In this document: piece after piece, positions 49,611 through 61,400 of the stretch
How positions within the stretch are numbered: position 1 is the stretch's first letter
How the letters are laid out: every line of letters begins with the position of its first letter
Assembly: GCA_034509425.1 (NCBI GenBank)
Contig: JAVTVJ010000012.1
Span: 7,971,001-8,035,000 of the forward strand
Direction of reading: 5' to 3'
From: Eopsaltria australis
Lineage: Eukaryota; Chordata; Aves; Passeriformes; Petroicidae
Length of the DNA stretch: 64,000 bases
The notes under the pieces: model-generated
Databases searched by the model: none
What the model was told of the DNA's origin: nothing
The model's input: only the letters and a program-made list of their open reading frames with translations
Position numbers and translations under genes: made by a program

Positions 49611-50975
49611 ACATTTCTGACACAGAGCATTACCTTAGGATGCTATAGAATTAATCAAGATGTTTTTGGGCAGTGTTTTTGTTCTTTTGCATGGCAATGA
49701 AAACAATTTATTGATAACTCAGTGTATATGTTCTTCTCAGTTGGGTTTTTCTTTTTCCTTTTAAATTTAATTTTTGGAATTATCAATACAGTCATATCCT
49801 CAGGGAATAACATCCATGATTGTAAAGTTCTGTTATAAACAAAAAGGCTTAGACAATTCTCTTTCTTCTGATCCCCTTTTGATTTGGGATTATCACTTGA
49901 GTGTAATCTAATTTTTTCCTCACATAGTGCTTGTCAATCTGTAGACCTGCATTTTTCTTTCTCAGTGATAGAAGAGATCAATAAGGATTTCTATTCCAGG
50001 ATTCCCAAGGGTGTTTCCCTTATCAGTTTCATTGCCAGGCCTATTTTATGTCAAGCCCTATACACTACCTATTTCATCAGATTTCTTTAAACCCTAATTC
50101 CAATACAAAAATCCCACATTTATCCTTTTCCAGTTAATCCTCAGATGCTCACTTTATGCAAACAGAGAGATGTATTTGCTATCAATGAGTAAAAGTGGTG
50201 TTTGTTTGGTTCCTCAGGTCCCTGTTGCCTCTCCCCACCCTGGGAGCAGGGGATGTGTTCCTGCTATAAACACGTTGTCACCATCTCCAGCAGGGGAACG
50301 GTGACACAGGGTCACGCACTCTCCTCACATCTCTCATGCTCACAAGGATGTACGTCGCCTGTCTTGGGAACCCGGATTCCCAAACAGTATTAAAAATGCA
50401 GCCCCAGCCTTCTTTTCCCCCTTGGCAGAATCTCTCACATTTTCAGTAGTCCTACTTCGTAAAATGTCACCATTCTTAGTTTCTAATCCACACTGGAATT
50501 AGAAAGTCACCTTTGGTAAGAGCAGGTGACTCAGTGCTCTCATCTTGAACTCGTACAACTGGAGCCAGAGGGTGCACTCAATTTATCCAGTCAACAACAT
50601 GCTGGACAATACTTGAAAGAGAAGCAGGAGGACATGCAGGAATCTTTTACAGCAAAGGTTGGACACAACTACACTATTTACATCCTGCTTCTCTGCAGGT
50701 ATTTCTGTTCTCTGGCAATTTATTTCAGCAACATTTCCTGCCTTCCACAGGAGCTTATGCCATCTTACCACTTTTTCTCTGTTGTTTCAGAAACCCTTCA
50801 TTTTCCCATTTTCCAGCAAAATTGAAAGACCAGTTTCTCACATGCAGATTGGAATGTAAATTCCCCAACACAATGCAGCCTTAAAGAAAGATATGCAGGG
50901 ATGCAGAGGTGAAGGTTATTCCTTTCTTAAGTGTTGATGCCTTCTCCTGTCTCCTTGGGGAGAGACATGTTACAA

Positions 50976-50989
50976 CTCTCTCTCTCTCT
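50976..50989 (+). repeat. Short (CT)n microsatellite
   Basis: Seven CT units in a C/T-rich context; a simple repeat only. Confidence 0.8.
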
Positions 50990-51286
50990 ACTTGTTTATC
51001 AAAGTGCTGCCATGGACACCCAAATGTCTTGTCTCATCCCCTGTGAGCTCCAATGAGTTAATGATGAAAGGAATGAAGAAACTTGTCTTCACAAACACTA
51101 TCTGATAGATTAGACTGGCACCCAGAGATAAAAGAAGCAGTGGGAAGATTTCCATTGATTGATAAATAGAACCAGACATTTACATTTACAAACAAACCAC
51201 AGGCCTACTGATAAAGAAAACTGAATACTGGAATACAAAAGGAACCATGAGAAGGACCACGAAATTCCATAAGGGAAAGACAAAAG

Positions 51287-51540
51287 TGGGGTATTATACA
51301 TTGGGAAAGGGTGGTCTTGGGCATTCCAGGAAGTCTGTACCTCTCAAATACCTCAGCCAATGGGGAAAGAGAGCAGAGCCTGCAGTCGGGGAATTAGGAT
51401 AAAAGAGGTGTCCTCCACAATTTGAGAGACCCCAGGGGAAATGCCCCACGGCCTCTCCCTTTATTCGAGTAAAGTTACAGGATGCCTGTGTCTCCTTTTT
51501 GGACATAAACCTCTGGTGTTCGTGGATTATTTTCCTCACA
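51287..51540 (+). mobile_element. Solo LTR-like endogenous retrovirus segment
   Basis: About 250 bp with the ordered signals of a retroviral long terminal repeat: CCAAT (51357-51361), a TATA-like GATAAAAG (51398-51405), a poly(A) signal variant AGTAAA (51469-51474), a downstream GT-rich cctgtgtctcc, and an end in ttcctcaca (consistent with the CA that closes LTRs). No gag, pol or env sequence adjoins it, so it is best read as a solo LTR left by recombination. The 5' edge is uncertain: 51287 (tggggtatt) is a guess, and an alternative start at tgagaagg (51257) is preceded by aacca, a 5-mer that recurs just past the 3' end. The family is unidentified; it resembles avian ERV LTRs in layout. Confidence 0.7.
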
Positions 51541-53728
51541 ATAACCACAGCAGCTTTGCAGAGAAAAGCAGCTGAGAAGAAATACATCAGTAAAATTTAA
51601 AGGCTCATTTATTGGTGTGAGCCAGGGAAACATTTCTGTATGACTTGCACAGCACCTCCCTGCATCACTGTAAACCTACACAGTTTACGTACATTTCTGC
51701 CTAAATATCTTAGGAGAGCTGAGCCAGAAAGGTTTAAGTATATCTTGCAGAAAGTTCTTAGGTGATTGGGGCATTTCCTGATATAACAATGCTAAACCTG
51801 GACTTCCCAAATCAACACGTGGCACTGCCAGAGCATCTTTGTACTGCTTGATCCCAGCACATGACAGAAGCTACTGGGAACTGCTTAGGGCCTCCCATGC
51901 AGAAGCTGGAGCATCTTCTAGAAAAACAGACTGCCCTGGGAGGTACAGGACTTGTGTGAGTATGTGATGGCAGGAGGCACAGCAGGAGCCTCCTGCAAGG
52001 CACAGAGGTGAGGGAGAGCCCCACATCCCCTGCTGGCCCCTGGGTCCCACAAGCTGTGAAGGCACCAGGGTGTTGTTGTCACAGGGGCACTGTGCAGGTG
52101 TGGAGGCAAATTTCACATCTCTGCCTGCAAAACTCGGTGTGATGCTGGTGCAGTGCCACAGAGGCAGAGCTCCACTGCTCAGCTTGAACTGAGAATTAAA
52201 TGCTGTGCTGGGAGCTGCCACTGGGCACGCTGAGCTGTCACTCTTCAAAGGGCTTGGTTGTGTAAGCAGACCAAGGGAATCACTAAACCACAGACAATGA
52301 AAACAATTTTAAATGAGAGACTAAATGAAAGGAAAAAAGTTGTCAAAATGTCAAGGTTAATGTTTTCATAAAACTAACCTGGGAATGGCTAGACAGTGTA
52401 AGTGTAAACCTTAATTAAAAGTTTTAAGAGTGTGAATACAAAACTAACTTTGGTCTAGACAGTCGATAAATCTATCCCCTTAATGAAATACTGGTAATTT
52501 TGGTATTTCTGGTCAATTTTCGTCCTCATCCTTGCAACTATGTGTAACATTAATATTCAGATCCCTGTCTATCAAAACCAAAGGAGCCATGTAGAACAGG
52601 ATCACAGCCTTCTGCTTGGCTCCAGCTCCAAGTCCTTCTGCACCCCTGGCTGGGCCAGTGGTTCTGGCTACAGCTCTGGGATGGGCAGCAGCCTCTGAAC
52701 ACACACAACAAGCTAGGGAGTGATACAGCTCTGCTCCCACCACTTTGCTGAACCATGATGGTTTCTGCAGAGGATGTCAGAGACAATTTCCTCTGTCTGC
52801 AGAGCACCCCAGCTGCCTGGGATCTTGAGGCAGCCTGGAGGAAAAGCATTTCCATGTCTTACAGCCTGGCACTGCTATTTGGACAGCCAGAGATGGCAGA
52901 AATGGGGTCTGCAGTGCTTCTGAGAAAGCCTGACCCCAACATGTCTCCAGCAGATTTTAAGAGATCATTCTGAAGAGCTCTGGGATCTTGTTTTCTTGCA
53001 TATTGTTGTTAGTGGCCATTATCATCCTGAGTTATAATTCTCTATGACTTATCGTTCAATGTTTGTTTTAATTGATTTTAAGAAATGAAAAAGAAATGGT
53101 AAAATTTCCCATGATCTCAAATTGTTTGGTTATTACTGGCTTAGTGTATACCATATTTTATATACTATGCCTCCAGATGAATTTTATATGGAATGTATGA
53201 GCTATCTGAAGACACACAGGGCAGTTATTCTTTTTTTCGTCTTTCCTTTCAATTGTTGTTCGTACTTACTTGTGTGCACAAGCAGAGTTTGGTTAAATTA
53301 TAAAGATTTTAATGGAATCACCACACTTTTGTGCTTAGACACTCAAACGTCTCTTAGCCCATTTTCCTTCATCTTTCTATCCTTTGTCAAGTTTATAATT
53401 TCTTTCCTTTAACAAAAATTCATATTTTGTGACCAATGGGTGCTCTTTTTTAAAAACACACCTTATAAAGACGTAGTTTGCAGCCTGTATTGCCAGTGCA
53501 CTGCAGCTTTCCCCAGGGCAGGATCTGGCCTTGCACTATGATAAAAAACAGCAAAGTTGGGGAAAAGGTGCAGGGGCAATCAGCATGTTGATAAAGATTG
53601 AAATCACTGGCTCTGCCATCTGCTCCACCTTATAGTCTTAAACTTGGACCAAAATTTGCCTTAATTTTCTGACTCCACCCCAGCATGAACTCCATAGCTG
53701 GACTCTCAGTAAGTTCATCAATATAATC
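51541..53728. other. Unique non-coding DNA, no gene recognised
   Basis: Contains GC-richer patches at 51.85-52.25 and 52.55-52.97 kb, with open frames of 70-125 codons overlapping on one or both strands. None has a recognisable domain, and CpG is low, so they are unlikely to be promoters. I see nothing else. Confidence 0.55.
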
Positions 53729-53863
53729 TCAGCACATGAATAACAGAATGCTAAACAAGTATTATGGCTCTGTAACAAAATAAGAATATTGGAATCTTAC
53801 ATCAAAGCAATTTTGTTAGGGGCCCATAATAAAAATTTAGCATTCTGTTATTCGTAGTGCTGA
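53729..53863. repeat. ~135 bp imperfect palindrome with long arms
   Basis: The left arm (53729-53782) and right arm (53810-53863) are reverse complements over about 54 bp. Paired blocks are TCAGCAC (7 bp), GAATAACAGAATGCTAAA (18 bp, perfect), TATTATGG (8 bp) and TAACAAAAT (9 bp), separated by small mismatched bulges. The 27-nt centre contains taaga...tctta and could pair further. No identical direct repeats flank the arms. Candidates are a palindromic MITE-type DNA transposon remnant (compare MADE1-like hairpins), a structured RNA or microRNA precursor, or a replication-derived foldback. Which of these applies is not decidable from the bases alone. Confidence 0.85.
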
Positions 53864-54461
53864 AATAAGGCTGTTTTACATGGTCCAATCCACAGGGAGC
53901 AAACACAACCAGTACTTCAGCTGCCCATGAGCAAATATGGTTCTGGATATTTAGTGAGAATAAGTATAACAAGGAAGACGACAGTTTTCTTCAGGAAGGT
54001 CACTAATCAAACAGATTAGATCAGAAGCTCCTGTCTTTTCTATACAGACAAGACAAGCTGAAGTTTAGTTTCATTTTCATAAGACAAAACAAGAAAGTTA
54101 TTGTAGCGTATAAAGCCATGAGCATATTGCAAATATTCCAACAGAAGAAAAGCACAAGCTAAGAGTCAGATACTCCAGATGAATGTCAAAATGTTTTGAC
54201 TTATGTATAGATTGTAAATTGCCAAAGCTACCCCAATTAAAACAATGTAAGATCTTACTTTCTTCCCAAAGAGAAATCAACACAAGCCTTTTTTTTCTCT
54301 CCAGTACATAAAATAATGGATTTAATGCAAGTAAATCCTTTCTGCCTTTTCTCAGTTACTAGTGAGGAATCTCAGACGTGAAACAACGTGTGACAGAACA
54401 GTAGAGAAAAATAATAATCTAACTCTACAGGAGATGTGTCCTGGCATAGTAAATCAGCACT
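53864..54461. other. Unique non-coding DNA, no gene recognised
   Basis: Between the palindrome and the tandem duplication I see no gene, RNA or known repeat. Confidence 0.55.
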
Positions 54462-54499
54462 GAATGCTCCCAGGGCTGCTGAATGCTCCCAGGGCTGCT
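54462..54499 (+). repeat. Perfect 19 bp tandem duplication
   Basis: The 19-mer gaatgctcccagggctgct occurs twice head to tail with no mismatch, indicating a recent duplication by slippage. It is probably polymorphic between individuals. Confidence 0.95.
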
Positions 54500-54615
54500 G
54501 CCTGCATTCATGGTTTTCCTTTATTATACAATGTTTTGTTAAATTGAAACCTGAATGCCTTCTAATGAAAACCTTTTCTCAAAAAGCTTTTTTTTCCCTT
54601 CTGGGGTCATGGAGA

Positions 54616-54637
54616 TTTTTTTTTTTTTTTTTTTTTT
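54616..54637 (+). repeat. Poly(T) run, 22 nt
   Basis: The longest homopolymer in the window. On the minus strand it would be a poly(A) of retroposon-tail length, but the sequence on the other side (to about 54800) is not a SINE or LINE body I recognise. A minus-strand open frame passes through it and gains a lysine run, which is an artefact of the homopolymer. Confidence 0.9.
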
Positions 54638-55790
54638 AATGAAGATAACTTTATGCTTTTCCTCGCTCTGAAGGCAAATCTTTACCATATAATCTGCCTG
54701 GATCTGCAGAGTTGAAAATTTTATCTCTGCCATTGAGACAAATTTCTGAAGATAGAGGTCTAGAAATTCAGAGGTGTCTGTGAAGGTGACATACTCCAAT
54801 CCAAGTACACTGGTACAGGCAAGAGCAGTCTCAGAAGTATAGAAATATCAGTAGTTCCTAGAAATTTTGTCAGAAGGAAACAAGATGGAGAGCCTATACT
54901 CCAGTGAGGGACAAGAAGCCGAATGTAAGTGAATGTACAGTTTTGGGCAGGAAGCAACCTGGAGGGATACAGACACTGCTTAGTTGCCCTTGGCATGGGG
55001 TCATAGCTCATCCTAGAGAGGAGATCCAAGCACTGATCAGGAAGATCACTACCCCAGGCCTCAGAAGCACAGGAGATCCCCAGTGCCTGACAGTGCTATT
55101 GCAATGGATGCTCTATCACCATGTGCAGCAGGATAGGTTTAGGGCCCTGCCCTCTGCCCCCAGCATCCCCATCCCTAAGGCTGTCAGTTTAACAATGGGC
55201 TTGAGCCACTAAAAGCAACGGCAGCTTCCTTGGGAGCTGCTGCTGCAGGAACACCAGAAAGCAGCACTTTGGACCCAGCTTAGCGTGGGCTCGGCTCCCT
55301 TGCCAGGAGTAAAACACCACTGACACCTGGGAGACTGGAAGCCCTTGACTGCCCACCACTGACATCCCCCACCCCACAGGACCTGGACACAGAGGTGTCA
55401 TCAGCTCAGTTTTGGGAATCACACATACACGAAGTCATCTCCAGACCTGCCCTGGGGTGTGGGCAGGACCCAGTGCTCCCCTCCTGAGGTGGTGGCAAGC
55501 CAGCAACTGAGGGAAAGCCGGGGAGCTGCCCCTGGTGCAGCCCGAGGCAGGGGAGGGAATGTTCACAAGAGATGCCCCAGCCCATCTGTGCCTCGTGGCA
55601 CAGCTGAGGCAATCAGGGCTGTTTCACCACTTCCAGCTTCCTGCCATCCAAAAACTTCCTGTGCTGAGACCCGGCCTGGGATACACAATCACTGGTTGGA
55701 CAGAATTCTGCATTTGGTTTTACTAAGAATCGCTTGGCTTGGGAGAATTTATACTTGGGTGTTAGAGAGACATAAACAGCCATAAAAATT
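54638..55790. other. GC-richer non-coding stretch, no gene recognised
   Basis: The part from about 54.98 to 55.70 kb is GC-richer than its surroundings and has overlapping frames of 60-110 codons on both strands, with a few CpGs. None shows a domain, and overlapping frames on both strands point to composition rather than coding. No repeat family is recognised. Confidence 0.5.
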
Positions 55791-55799
55791 CCAGCTCTG

Positions 55800-56280
55800 C
55801 TTGTACAAATGATCCACTGATGTGTGTTAAATGCACTCTATTGCTGCACTGAAGTCAATTTGCAATTGATCATATTGCATTTCTAGTGTCAGCAGATATG
55901 AAAACGTGTCATTTACCGATGCTTAATGAACCTCTATGCTGACAAGACATAAATAACAATAAGCAGCTCTCCAGTTAAGGAGGTTAACCAGCAAAGTACT
56001 CAGTGAAAACATTAAAGAGGTAATCATCTGGCAATTGCTGTATACTTGGAGCAGCTGCCCTCAAGGATGACTAAACCTATGAAAAGGACCATTACAAGAA
56101 AAAAAGGAGGAAAAAAAGAGGCAATTAACTCCATGTTAGAAGCTGAAAAATTCTATCTGAATGAAAAAAAAGTAATTGCCTTTCTAGATTGCATTTGTAG
56201 TCTTTTCCACAAGTAGTTGAGGTAATCTGCTTAATGGGACTCTTTAACCAAGCTCTTTGACCACCTTTTTCCTTGGGAAA
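55800..56280. promoter_or_regulatory. Candidate conserved non-coding block
   Basis: Unique, repeat-free, AT-rich sequence with many developmental-factor-like cores (tgcaattgatcatattgca, ttaatgaacc, cagcagatatg, gtaattgc, ggtaatcatctgg) and no open frame of 60 codons. It has the look of vertebrate conserved non-coding elements, but this rests on pattern impression; no alignment was done. Confidence 0.25.
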
Positions 56281-56751
56281 GGAAAAAGGCAAAACAGCAA
56301 GTTGCTCCAGTGTGTTCCTCTTAATTCTTCCTGGTAATGCTCCTCCTTTTTTCTCTCTTTTTTGAACCTTTGTGTTTCTTTCATGGGTATTTTAATCTTT
56401 TTTTTGTTTTGTTTTTTTAAATTGGGACAAAGTTTTCAGCTTCCTATAAAGTCAAAGGAACACAATAAAAGGGAACATTACCAGTGCTTAGAAGCATTTT
56501 ACGAAAGTAAAACAGCAGATTAAACTTTGTTTTATAGTTAATGGAGCAATTTAACAGTAGCTACATTCACCACTGGACTGAACAGAAATTTCAAGTTCAA
56601 TTCAGATTTTAAGTAGATGTAAATGGTGTTTATATTTCATCTACGAAGCCCAAGGCAGCGAGAGTTTTCTGAGCAAACAAAGGAGTCCTAAAGAGTTTAA
56701 CCTCTCATGGCTTAGATATACCCACTATTCACAGGGCAGAGTACACATAAT

Positions 56752-56775
56752 ACCAAACAAACAAACAAAAAAAAA
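56752..56775 (+). repeat. (CAAA)n/A-rich microsatellite
   Basis: Tandem CAAA units followed by an A run, 25 bp upstream of an internally deleted CR1 copy. No other structure is seen. Confidence 0.8.
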
Positions 56776-56798
56776 GCAGTCATATACTGCTATTAAAT

Positions 56799-56890
56799 GC
56801 AGCCCTGAAGGCCAACCGAATCCCCCATGCCAGAGGGGTTGGAGTTGGATGACCTTTAAGGTGCCTTCCAGCCCTACCCATTCTATGACC
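56799..56890 (+). mobile_element. CR1 LINE, internally deleted, ~90 bp
   Basis: The first ~20 bp (cagccctgaaggccaaccga) match a CR1 segment that normally lies several hundred bases upstream of the 3' end in the last part of ORF2. At 56820-56825 the sequence jumps to the tail segments ccatgccagaggggttggag, ttggatgacctttaaggtgc, cttccagcc and a final attctatgacc. The middle of the element is missing, so this is a 5'-truncated and internally deleted copy. Confidence 0.85.
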
Positions 56891-58297
56891 CCTCACAGCA
56901 GCAGGTCAGCAGGCTTTGGCAGTGCATCACTCTGAACCAGCAGCTCACAACATGCAGCTGCTTTAGGAAAGCACCCAGTGGTCTCATTATAAACAATTAC
57001 CCCAGCGAAAAGGAACACTCCAGTGAAGATGAAGGAAGAAAGGGAATCTTCCCTTCCTGCAGAGGAAACACAGAGATGTTCAGAGATAGCAGAGATAGTA
57101 AGGAAGGTGATGCCTTTTGCACATTCAGTAACAACTGACTATTCTAGTGACAAAACATCCCTGATATTTCAATGCTAATGTAACACTAGCTGTGCAAAAT
57201 CACCACACGTATGAGACAGGAAAAGGAGGTTGTACGCCATAAGAAAAACAATTAGCAGGAAATTGCCTGTGTTCTTGTATGGCCTTTGCCATAAATGCTA
57301 TCAGGTACCACATAAATCCTTCTCATTTCAGGAATAGTCTCCAGCAAAAAAAAGTCATCACACAGTCCCAATCCTCCTCTCTCTCCTGTATACATCCTAG
57401 CCTATTTCAATGCAAATATGTTGCTGTTTGACCACAAGAATCACCCACTCTCATACCACACTTTTCATCAGTAAATGTAAAAGTGAATGTCAGACCAACA
57501 GAGGTCAGTTCGTTAACCCCATTTTGCAATTTCAGAAAGTGGGGAATGGGAGATGTCCCTTCTGACATTTAGACATCAGTACTCCCAAGTGTGCTCAAAG
57601 GAGCCTGTCTGGTTTTCCCTGTGGTTACTGGCTGTCTCCACAAAAAGTTGCACTAATTTGCCTCTACTTGCATCTTTCAACATGCAGATGCAATTTTTTC
57701 ATACACAATTAAAGTGAAAAAATTAAATAAAAACTCAATCCATTAGCATGGCTATTTTTCAACTTTCTCATTTTTTTAAAGCATTCTGATAACTTCTTGA
57801 TGGCCAAATTCCAAACTCCAAGTGCCAAACATAAGACCTATGAACATGAGATAGAGGTTTCCAACATCCCTATTACTGTGCACATCAACTGTTGGTGATG
57901 AAATTTAGGAAGGGTAATTGCAGAAACACTTCTCAAAGGGTGTCAAAATGTGCTGAAGAAGGCAGTATGCAATAAAGCAAGATGTCACAGAAGCCTTGAT
58001 TTCCATTGCCAACAGTTAAATGGAACCCAGCTGCTGTTTGGCCAACTACAATTTGAGCCAAACATGAAGGAAAACAAAATTGCAATCAATAACACAATCT
58101 TAATGCTAAATTAAGTATATCCTTCACAACAAGCACAGTTATACACAAATAACTCAGGAGCATTCTGTGTCACACAGTAATACTTTAAAAATACATTTAT
58201 TTTCAGACGGGATTATGGATGGCCGAGCAGTTTCTTCCTAACTCACACCTGAACTTAGAGGCTTTGTCCAGTACAGTAAGCTTTAATCAAATTAAAA
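56891..58297. other. Unique non-coding DNA, no gene recognised
   Basis: No open frame of 60 codons, RNA or known repeat. Parts around 57.18-57.34 kb are repeat-free with a few retained CpGs, but I cannot support a function. Confidence 0.5.
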
Positions 58298-58353
58298 ATT
58301 TTGATTTTTATGTATGATTATAGATATTTTGATTTTTAGGTATGATTATATCT
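58298..58353 (+). repeat. 28 bp tandem duplication
   Basis: Two head-to-tail copies, starting attttgatttttatgtatg and attttgatttttaggtatg, differ mainly by one substitution. This is a small, fairly young duplication in AT-rich DNA. Confidence 0.9.
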
Positions 58354-58393
58354 CAACCTTATAGAGATATCTTATTATTCTTGCTGCTTTGTG

Positions 58394-58419
58394 GAGAGAG
58401 AGAGAGAGAGAGAGAGAGA
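58394..58419 (+). repeat. (GA)n microsatellite, ~13 units
   Basis: An uninterrupted GA array, the longest dinucleotide repeat in the window and a likely length polymorphism. GA/CT arrays can also bind GAGA-type factors or form triplex DNA, but nothing here shows that it does. Confidence 0.95.
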
Positions 58420-61400
58420 AAGCTTTATGTAACTCTGTGTTTGATTTTTCAGAAATTAAATAAAAGAGGAGGTTTCATTTGCACTGAAGTTTGAGATTTC
58501 CCCCTGGATTTGCTGCCCTCTAGATATCTTTCAGTATAAAACTGCTGTGTTTTTAAAATGGATTTTGCAATAATCTGCTTTAGCTGAGGATGTAATGGGG
58601 AGGGGGTGAATAAGAAAAATGCAGGGAAGAGGCACTGTTTGTAGAGTTTGTCAAGATGCTTTTTACAAAAATAAGGTGTCTTCAGATGATGCCAGTGGTC
58701 CAAAGGAAGGGGGCAGTTAGAAGTGTCAGTGGTGAAGGTAAATCAGTGCTGAAGTGCTGAGTGGTGGCTGTTAAGGGACAATGTGCTCCATTTGCTCCGC
58801 AGAAGGAGCAGTGAGATTATCACACACCGTTCCCACATTCTGCTCCACCAATGAGTGTTGGTGCTGATGTGAGAAAACCGAAGTGGAGGCAGATTTCTTC
58901 CCCCAAACATGCTTGCTATGTGTCTCTTGGATAATGCAGCACTGCAAAGCTTTCCTCAGTGATGCTGAGCTCTGGGTTGGGAGTGCCGCTTCACACATTC
59001 CAGATCTGTTTGATTTTCTCTGCAGCAGAGAATAAAAATATTTCAGAGACTTTAGCAGAGCCTTTTTTTGCTACATTCTCTGCTTCCAGGCCTGCAGTAG
59101 TTCTGATCCCTCTGTTAGGGATCTCAGCAGAGGGATACACACAAGCAAAAAGGCACATAGTGCAGCAGGAGCCTAGGAAAAAATGTAATACAAAACAGGA
59201 GCAGTACTGTTGATTCATTATCAGATGAATACTAGTAAAATGCTTACCTAATCAGAGGAGCCTATTACTAAAAGATAACCATAAATAAATTCTTCAGTTT
59301 GTTCAAGGTAATCGGGAAAAAGATGTTGTTCAGATTACCTAGAGCAAAAAGACTTCTAAAGGTCTCTCCAAATGAGATGAGACAAATAAATTGCCTCAAT
59401 TATCTCTCTGTCTTAACCAGGGTGTTTACTTCGGGAAAGGATTTTTTGGGAAAAACAGAAACACTTTATCATTAGATGAAGAAAAGAACCACCTAATTAT
59501 TTGATGGAGAAAATAAGGCCTGACTTTTGGAGCCTCAAATCTTTGTGCAGGTATCCTACACAGCTTTCAAGTAATTTGGCTGATACACAAATATTTGTAT
59601 AGGCTTCCCCCCAGGGAAATTCCTCTAAAAATAAAAAAATGCTTCCTTTTCTCAGCCTAGACATAAATATTCTTATTGGTCCCAAAGAAAAAACCATGGC
59701 AGAAAGCACTGTTTGCATTTCAGTGTCTGCAGGAGCAGACCCTGTGATCTGACACCTTGACAAAATTATAAGATGGCATGTAGAAAGCACCATTCATCAA
59801 GGGAAACTAAGGGAAAAAACAGTTATTAACTCTCAAGGTCAGTGTAGGGTGATCAATATTATTAATTGCATGTGGATAAGTTGAGACAGCAGTTCAGCAC
59901 TTTAGCAATTATCTGAGATTCAATACAAGTATTAAATACTAACAGTATTCAATCATGGGTGGTTAAGACAAGAAGCTCCCCATTCTGCTCACCTTTTGCA
60001 GGTGAAAGTAGAGCTCCTGCAGACTGCAGTATAGCTGGATACCTTCAGCCCTGTGCTCAGACCAATTGTGTATGGCAGTCACAAAGGTGACATTTTGTCT
60101 GTCTTGTCTTTCTTTACACTGGAAACAGAATCCTCCAAATAGCACAAAATGCCCTGCCCCGATGACATTTCTGACTTTACCATGAGGTGTAGATTCCCAA
60201 GTCCACACAGACGCCCTGTTACCAAGAGATTACAGCAGAATTTTATCTGTGTTGGAACAGGAATCAGCAAACACGTATAAGAACATGAATTCGGGGAAGA
60301 GCAGTGTGCAGTAAGCAGATGTGCTTGCTTACACAGCACACAATACCACAGACATTTCCACCCACAGTCCTACCAATTAGCCAGAAAAAAAATCCCTGCT
60401 GAATTACCTAACTTCATCATACACTAAATCCTAAATCCAGTTTTCACCTACCTGTTAAATGTCATTTCTAAATCCTATTCAAGATGGCAAGAAAACGTAA
60501 ATTCCTCATTTTTAAAAATGCGTGAACATTTTAACTTCTACAATTTTATCATAACTGAGGTGCTATTCCTATCCTATTGTCATGCCTTCAGCTGATTTAT
60601 CACTCCTATTTATCTCATTTGATCACTCTGTTCCCAGTCACTGACTTCTGTGGCTAAACACTTGTTACGGACACTCACTCACCCCACAGTTTTGGGGAAT
60701 GGGAAGGATCCTGAACCTGTTCCCTGTACTTTGCTAACCTGGGCCAGCCAAGAGCAGACAAACACCCAAACAGAAGCAATTTGTATTAAAATTTACAAGA
60801 GTCCTCAAAAATATCAAAGGTTTTTTTAAGTCCTTGGCCAGAATGGCCAGACCTTGGCTGTTCTTATTGAAATGGCTGGGAAGAAAGAATAAGCACTACA
60901 AGGTTGTTAGTCATACCACTTGTTGCTTGCCTGAAAAAGCCTAATTTGCTGTAGTGATAAGCAGAGATGAGGAACCTGAACAGAATAAAAGTCTTGCTCT
61001 TGCTTTGGACCGGAATCTCAGGTGGATATTAGTATTTATAAATTCAAAGACTGCCACTGGTTCAGAGCTAAATTTCAGGCATTCATCCAAATTAAACCCA
61101 AAGCTTAAATCTTTTGACATGAGCATTGCTCTCCACCAAGCATTTGTGTAATTAATATATTTTTTTTAAAAAAACCTTTTAGAAAAACCCCCAACAACCC
61201 ACAATTCAAAACTGTATCAAATGAGCTGGAAAAGTACAGAGAAAAGGAGGCACTCAGTGAGAGCCCAGAAGCCATAGCTCTGCCTTACATAAGCAAAGGA
61301 CAAGAGGTGTATTCTATGTAGGAGAGATTCTTTTCCTGTCATGATCCAAACTAATAGTGAAGGTGGGTTCACTTGTCAGATGAATTCCAAAAGAGGGACA

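Larger units (their letters stand above)
44250..51286. other. Unique non-coding DNA, no gene recognised
   Basis: If the CpG island fires to the right, this would be first-intron sequence; otherwise it is intergenic. No exon, RNA or transposon is recognised. A T/G-rich run lies at about 48665-48705, a small perfect hairpin at 49584-49610, a CT run at 50976-50989, and a GC-richer patch at 48.2-48.6 kb with only short overlapping frames. Confidence 0.55.

Noticed and set aside
52755..52973. 72-codon plus-strand frame in a GC-richer patch
   Set aside because: No domain or splice context; opposing frames overlap nearby, so chance is the simpler reading.
54539..54799. Minus-strand 86-codon frame with a lysine run
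   Set aside because: It reads through a 22-nt homopolymer, whose length varies, and has no known domain.
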